From positions 1 to 8,408 of the forward strand of contig JUNU01000157.1 in the NCBI GenBank assembly GCA_001067655.1: DNA of 8,408 bases, written 5' to 3'. Below are positions 5,172-8,408 of this stretch, piece by piece. Position 1 is the first letter of the stretch. Each line of letters starts with the position of its first letter. The notes beneath the pieces are model-generated. The model was given only the letters and a program-made list of their open reading frames with translations. It searched no databases and had not been told where the DNA came from. A program made the translations under genes and the position numbers. Source of the DNA: Neisseria lactamica (GTDB lineage: Bacteria; Pseudomonadota; Gammaproteobacteria; Burkholderiales; Neisseriaceae).

Positions 5172-5762
5172 ATGAGGAATGAGGAAAAACACGCCCTGCG
5201 CCGAGAATTGCGCCGCGCCCGCGCGCAGATGGGGCATCAAGGGCGGCTGGCGGCGGGGCAAACGGTTAACCGCCTGCTCAAACGTTATATCAAGAAGGGG
5301 CAGAAGATCGGCGTGTATTGGCCGATGGGCAGCGAGCTGCGGCTGGACGGCTTTGTCCGAGCGGCGCAAAAACGCGGCGCCAAACTCTATCTGCCTTATA
5401 TCGAACCGCGTTCGCGGCGGATGTGGTTCACGCCCTATCCTGCCGACGGAGTGAAACAAGAACGCAAACGAGGCAGGGCGAAGCTGCATGTGCCGCAGTT
5501 TACGGGACGCAAAATCCGCGTACACGGTTTATCGATATTGTTTGTCCCGATTATCGGCATGGACCGCGAAGGCTACCGCTTGGGGCAGGCTGGCGGCTAT
5601 TACGATGCGACGCTCGCAGCGATGAAATACCGTTTACAGGCAAAAACCATAGGCGTAGGCTTCGCTTGTCAACTGGTTGACACGCTGCCGCGCGAACCGC
5701 ACGACCTGCCGCTGGACGGGTTTGTATCGGAGTCGGGCGTGCTGGTGTTCAAACATCATTAA
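5172..5762 (+). CDS. fau: 5-formyltetrahydrofolate cyclo-ligase (YgfA/Fau family)
   Basis: This cytoplasmic enzyme uses ATP to convert 5-formyl-THF to 5,10-methenyl-THF, returning a stored folate to one-carbon metabolism. At 196 aa it has family length. Visible motifs are an N-terminal basic helix (HALRRELRRARAQM, 7-20), VYWPMGSELRLDGF (48-61), and the nucleotide-binding signature FVPIIGMDREGYRLGQAGGYY with D145 (124-145); the glycine loop reads GQAGGYYD where GxGGGYYDR is common. HDLPLDGFVSE (177-187) is the C-terminal motif. The start at 5172 is kept because residues 7-20 align with the family N-terminus, although the DUS directly upstream leaves an atypical ribosome-binding site. In many proteobacteria this gene lies next to zapA and 6S RNA; neither is seen here. 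Confidence 0.93.
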   Translation: MRNEEKHALRRELRRARAQMGHQGRLAAGQTVNRLLKRYIKKGQKIGVYWPMGSELRLDGFVRAAQKRGAKLYLPYIEPRSRRMWFTPYPADGVKQERKRGRAKLHVPQFTGRKIRVHGLSILFVPIIGMDREGYRLGQAGGYYDATLAAMKYRLQAKTIGVGFACQLVDTLPREPHDLPLDGFVSESGVLVFKHH

Positions 5763-5770
5763 TCAATAGC

Positions 5771-5827
5771 TTTCAGACGACCTCAAAGATGTCGCCCGTT
5801 AAGACACTATACAAAGGTCGTCTGAAA
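5771..5827 (+). repeat. Inverted DUS pair with long loop between 5-FCL and the acetyltransferase
   Basis: Exact DUS copies at 5772-5783 (minus) and 5815-5826 (plus) lie in 13-base perfect arms 5771-5783 and 5815-5827, separated by 31 bases. It starts nine bases after the 5-FCL stop. The loop is long and no T-run follows the second arm, so a terminator is less convincing than at 1857 or 6558. The second arm ends 31 bases before the acetyltransferase start. Confidence 0.8.
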
Positions 5828-5857
5828 ACTCAAATCTTCAAATACAAAGGAAACCCC

Positions 5858-6445
5858 ATGGCTGATTTTTCATCTGTTCCCGTTTTGTCCTTCGACCGCG
5901 TCCGTCTCGAGCCTTTGACGGCGGCACACGAAGCCGGTTTGCGCGAAGCAGTTTGCGACGGCAAAGTTTGGAAGCTGAACGTAACCACCGCGCCCGAACC
6001 CGACCAAGTGGCGGACTATATCCGCACCGCCACGCAAACCCGCCTCGCCTTTGCCGTCATCGACGAAGACACGGGCAAAATCGTCGGCTCGACTTCGCTT
6101 TACCACATCGACCCCGCCATCCCCCGCCTCTACATCGGTTTCACATGGTACGCCCTGTCGGCACGGCGCACGCGCATCAATACCGCCTGCAAAATCATGT
6201 TGCTCGACTACGTTTTCGACACTTTAAACTGCCGCTGCGTCTGTTGGCAGACCGACAACCTCAACACCGCTTCCCAACGCGCCATCGAACGCCTGGGTGC
6301 ACACCAAGACGGCATCTTGCGCTGCCACAAACTGCGGAAAGACGGCAGCGTGCGCGATACGGTGGAATACAGCCTGCTACGCGAAGAATGGCCGCAGGCA
6401 AGGGTAAAATTGCTCGAAAAAGCGGCAGCTTATGACGCGTCCTGA
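5858..6445 (+). CDS. GNAT-family N-acetyltransferase, RimJ/RimL-like
   Basis: It is a predicted acetyl-CoA-dependent acetyltransferase of the Acetyltransf_3 group; the substrate (protein N-terminus, amino acid or drug) cannot be told from sequence. The chosen start (ATG at 5858) follows AAAGGA with good spacing and gives 195 aa starting MADFSS; the frame also opens at 5789 but that extension crosses a DUS. Residues 12-20 (FDRVRLEPL) form the first beta strand, 74-82 (KIVGSTSLY) the central strands, and 92-118 the acetyl-CoA region, with RRTRINTACKIMLLDY in the place where relatives have an xTGxNTEAK loop. TDNLNTASQRAIERLGAHQD (132-151) is the classic C-terminal N-x-x-S-x-x-x-x-x-x-LG motif, followed by GSVRDTVEYSLLREEW. 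A terminator closes it at 6558. Confidence 0.88.
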   Translation: MADFSSVPVLSFDRVRLEPLTAAHEAGLREAVCDGKVWKLNVTTAPEPDQVADYIRTATQTRLAFAVIDEDTGKIVGSTSLYHIDPAIPRLYIGFTWYALSARRTRINTACKIMLLDYVFDTLNCRCVCWQTDNLNTASQRAIERLGAHQDGILRCHKLRKDGSVRDTVEYSLLREEWPQARVKLLEKAAAYDAS

Positions 6446-6557
6446 AAAAACGTTTTCTTCTTCATTTTTTCATCAAAACACGTCCATCTTGCTGACAATC
6501 TGAAGTCTTTAAGAAGTGAATGAAATCAGGTTCAACCCCGCCAAACACCTGATAAAT

Positions 6558-6588
6558 AAAGGTCGTCTGAATGTTTCAGACGACCTTT
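6558..6588 (+). terminator. Inverted-DUS terminator after the acetyltransferase
   Basis: Exact DUS copies at 6560-6571 and 6575-6586 sit in perfect 14-base arms 6558-6571 and 6575-6588 with a 3-base loop, followed by TTTTC. The tight loop and T-run make a good intrinsic terminator on the plus strand, about 112 bases past the stop codon. Confidence 0.88.
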
Positions 6589-6624
6589 TCAAACTGCGTT
6601 TATGTAAATCCAAACAGAAAATCT

Positions 6625-6653
6625 TTGCAATTCTCAGAAAAATCCACTAAATT
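6625..6653 (+). promoter_or_regulatory. mqo: Candidate mqo promoter
   Basis: TTGCAA (6625-6630) and TAAATT (6648-6653), each four of six to consensus, are spaced exactly 17 bases in an AT-rich stretch just after the preceding terminator. The resulting mqo leader would be about 160 bases. A second -10-like TATTAT lies at about 6663 but lacks a -35. Confidence 0.45.
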
Positions 6654-6820
6654 CTCAATAACATATTATGAACGGTTTAACATCGGTTCAAAACGTAAAA
6701 CCCGCGCGCAATCTTCCACGCCAAAAACACCGCGCCAGCAGGTTTTACCGCCGAAACAGGCGTTCGTAATACAACGGATAATCATAAAGGCAGGATATGC
6801 CTGTTTCTAGGAGTACAACC

Positions 6821-8296
6821 ATGGCTGAAGCAACAGATGTTGTCTTGGTGGGTGGAGGCATTATGAGCGCGACTTTGGGCGTTTTGCTCAAAGAACTCGA
6901 ACCGTCTTGGGAAATCACCCTTATCGAACGCTTGGAAGACGTAGCGTTGGAATCGTCAAACGCTTGGAACAACGCCGGCACAGGGCATTCCGCGTTATGC
7001 GAACTCAATTACGCCCCGCTCGGCGCAGACGGCACCATCGACCCGACCCGCGCCCTCAATATTGCCGAACAATTCCACATCAGCCGCCAGTTCTGGTCAT
7101 CGCTTGTCGAAGAAGGCAAAATCACCGACAACTCCTTCATCCATACCGTCCCGCATATGTCGCTGGTCATGAACACCGACCATTGCGACTACCTGCAAAA
7201 ACGTTTCGACGCCTTCAAATCCCAAAAACTCTTTGAACGGATGGAATTCTCCACCGACCGCGCCAAAATCGCCGAATGGGCGCCGCTGGTCATCAACGGC
7301 CGTAAAGAAGGCCAACCCGTCGCCGCCAACTACTCCGCCGAAGGCACAGACGTCGATTTCGGCAGCCTGACCCGCCAAATGGTGCAATACCTGCGCGAAA
7401 AAGGCGTCAAAACCGAGTTCAACCGCCACGTCGACGACATCAAACGCGAATCCGACGGCGCATGGGTACTCAAAACCAGCGATACCCGCAACCCCGACGG
7501 ACAGCTCACCCTCCGCACCCGCTTCCTCTTCCTCGGCGCAGGCGGCGGCGCACTGACCCTGCTGCAAAAATCCGGCATCCCGGAAGGCAAAGGCTACGGC
7601 GGCTTCCCCGTTTCCGGCCTGTTCTTCCGCAACAGCAACCCCGAAACCGCCGCGCAACACAACGCCAAAGTGTACGGACAAGCCTCCGTCGGCGCGCCGC
7701 CCATGTCCGTCCCGCACCTCGATACCCGCAACGTCGACGGCAAACGCCACCTCATGTTCGGCCCTTACGCAGGCTTCCGCTCCAACTTCCTCAAACAGGG
7801 CTCGCTCATGGATTTGCCCATGTCCATCCACTTGGACAACCTCTACCCCATGCTGCGCGCCGGTTGGGCGAATATGCCCCTGACCAAATACCTGCTGGGA
7901 GAATTGCGCAAAACCAAAGAAGAACGCTTCGCCTCCCTGCTGGAATACTACCCCGAAGCAAACCCTGACGACTGGGAACTCATCACCGCAGGACAACGCG
8001 TTCAAATCATCAAAAAAGACTCCGAAAAAGGCGGCGTCCTCCAATTCGGCACCGAAATCGTCGCCCACGCCGACGGCTCGCTCGCCGCACTCTTGGGCGC
8101 ATCCCCCGGCGCATCAACCGCCGTACCCTTGATGATCAAGCTCATCCACCAATGCTTCCCAAGCCGCATTTCCTCATGGGAAGGTCGTCTGAAAGAACTT
8201 GTTCCTGGCTTCGGCATCAAGCTCAACGACAACCCGCAGCTTGCCGAAGAAATCATCAGCCACAACGCCAAAGTATTGGGTATCCATTACGCTTGA
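6821..8296 (+). CDS. mqo: Malate:quinone oxidoreductase
   Basis: This FAD-dependent, membrane-associated enzyme oxidises malate to oxaloacetate and passes electrons to quinone, serving both the TCA cycle and respiration; Neisseria use it in place of a NAD malate dehydrogenase. The ATG at 6821 follows TAGGAG by seven bases and gives 491 aa starting MAEATDVVLVGGGIMSATLG, the Rossmann FAD loop (GGGIMSATLG, 11-20), with Glu36 at the end of the second strand. NAWNNAGTGHSALCELNY (47-64) and the C-terminal GASPGAST (426-433) are Mqo signatures. An in-frame ATG at 6797 is eight codons upstream but lies inside a small hairpin and is not conserved-looking. Codons strongly favour C in third position compared with rpsB and tsf. 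It is monocistronic, bounded by terminators on both sides. Confidence 0.97.
   Translation: MAEATDVVLVGGGIMSATLGVLLKELEPSWEITLIERLEDVALESSNAWNNAGTGHSALCELNYAPLGADGTIDPTRALNIAEQFHISRQFWSSLVEEGKITDNSFIHTVPHMSLVMNTDHCDYLQKRFDAFKSQKLFERMEFSTDRAKIAEWAPLVINGRKEGQPVAANYSAEGTDVDFGSLTRQMVQYLREKGVKTEFNRHVDDIKRESDGAWVLKTSDTRNPDGQLTLRTRFLFLGAGGGALTLLQKSGIPEGKGYGGFPVSGLFFRNSNPETAAQHNAKVYGQASVGAPPMSVPHLDTRNVDGKRHLMFGPYAGFRSNFLKQGSLMDLPMSIHLDNLYPMLRAGWANMPLTKYLLGELRKTKEERFASLLEYYPEANPDDWELITAGQRVQIIKKDSEKGGVLQFGTEIVAHADGSLAALLGASPGASTAVPLMIKLIHQCFPSRISSWEGRLKELVPGFGIKLNDNPQLAEEIISHNAKVLGIHYA
8182..8193 (+). repeat. DUS inside the mqo coding sequence
   Basis: Exact AGGTCGTCTGAA lies in frame within mqo and encodes most of EGRLK (residues 454-458) near the C-terminus. 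It is the only DUS copy inside a gene in this window. Confidence 0.9.
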
Positions 8297-8310
8297 GGCA
8301 GATAAATTGC

Positions 8311-8338
8311 AAGGTGGGCGTTCCAGCCCTCCTTTTTT
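8311..8338 (+). terminator. Intrinsic terminator after mqo
   Basis: AAGGTGGGC (8311-8319) and GCCCTCCTT (8326-8334) form a GC-rich stem with one T-T mismatch and a 6-base loop, running into six T (8333-8338). It begins 15 bases after the mqo stop and is not made of DUS sequence. Confidence 0.9.
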
Positions 8339-8359
8339 CAAACCATTAAAGCATTAAAA

Positions 8360-8408
8360 TATAGTGGATTAAATTTAAATCAGGACAAGGCGACGAAGCC
8401 GCAGACAG
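8360..8408. mobile_element. Start of a Correia repeat (CREE/NEMIS), cut by the window end
   Basis: TATAGTGGATTAAATTTAAA at 8360-8379 matches the terminal inverted repeat of Correia elements, and the following bases (AGGACAAGGCGACGAAGCCG, then CAGACAG) match the remembered interior of the element. These non-autonomous elements insert at TA, are usually 100-160 bp, can carry promoters and IHF sites, and are cut by RNase III when transcribed. Only the first 49 bases are present, so length class and the second repeat cannot be checked. It lies about 20 bases past the mqo terminator. Confidence 0.8.

Larger units (their letters stand above)
6446..6820. other. 375-base intergenic region between acetyltransferase and mqo
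   Basis: No credible gene is seen. It holds a 7-base inverted repeat (ATCAGGT 6525-6531 and ACCTGAT 6547-6553), the inverted-DUS terminator (6558-6588), a candidate mqo promoter (6625-6653) and a small hairpin AGGCA/TGCCT (6788-6802) just before the mqo ribosome-binding site. The stretch 6589-6680 is AT-rich, as expected for a promoter. Confidence 0.7.

Noticed and set aside
5789..5857. Upstream start for the acetyltransferase
   Set aside because: The extra 23 codons span a DUS and lack a Shine-Dalgarno; the ATG at 5858 has AAAGGA.
6797..6820. Upstream mqo start, eight codons earlier
   Set aside because: The ATG sits in a small hairpin, and MAEATDVV after TAGGAG is the normal Mqo N-terminus.
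7097..8068. 323-codon frame on the minus strand inside mqo
   Set aside because: A shadow produced by the strong C bias at mqo third positions; no motif is seen and mqo is clear.
1..8408. CRISPR array, tRNA, rRNA, toxin-antitoxin or phage genes
   Set aside because: I looked on both strands; the only repeated units are DUS copies, which are scattered and not evenly spaced, and no tRNA-like cloverleaf or such gene was recognised.

Overview
The window looks like a chromosomal segment of a Neisseria species. The main evidence is the repeated 12-mer AGGTCGTCTGAA and its complement, the DNA uptake sequence (DUS) dialect described for the Neisseria mucosa/sicca type of commensals rather than the meningococcal ATGCCGTCTGAA. 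I count ten exact copies and four near copies in 8.4 kb. The proteins (S2 of 242 aa, EF-Ts of 284 aa, Mqo of 491 aa) also fit Neisseriaceae. The species call is an inference from the DUS dialect and is not certain.

Layout. The left edge (1-112) is the last part of an IS3-family insertion sequence: the C-terminus of its OrfB transposase and its terminal inverted repeat. Four essential genes follow on the minus strand, in transcription order rpsB (ribosomal protein S2), tsf (EF-Ts), pyrH (UMP kinase) and murJ (lipid II flippase). They are separated by hairpins: a weak terminator-like hairpin after rpsB, a strong terminator after tsf, and an inverted-DUS terminator after pyrH. They therefore read as rpsB-tsf plus separately promoted pyrH and murJ, not one long operon. 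Upstream of rpsB, also on the minus strand, is a small two-helix membrane protein of unknown function (80 aa).

From about 5130 the direction switches. On the plus strand are 5-formyltetrahydrofolate cyclo-ligase (folate salvage), a RimJ/RimL-like GNAT acetyltransferase, and mqo (malate:quinone oxidoreductase, TCA cycle and respiration), the last two separated by an inverted-DUS terminator and a 375-base intergenic region. A strong terminator closes mqo. The right edge (8360-8408) is the start of a Correia repeat (CREE/NEMIS), cut by the window end.

This is mostly core housekeeping DNA bounded by mobile DNA at both ends. I see no defence island, CRISPR array, prophage or unknown multi-gene system. 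The most interesting details are the ways DUS copies are used or embedded: as terminators, directly against a start codon, overlapping a promoter -35, and inside the mqo coding sequence. The unexplained small membrane protein and the long rpsB leader are also worth noting.
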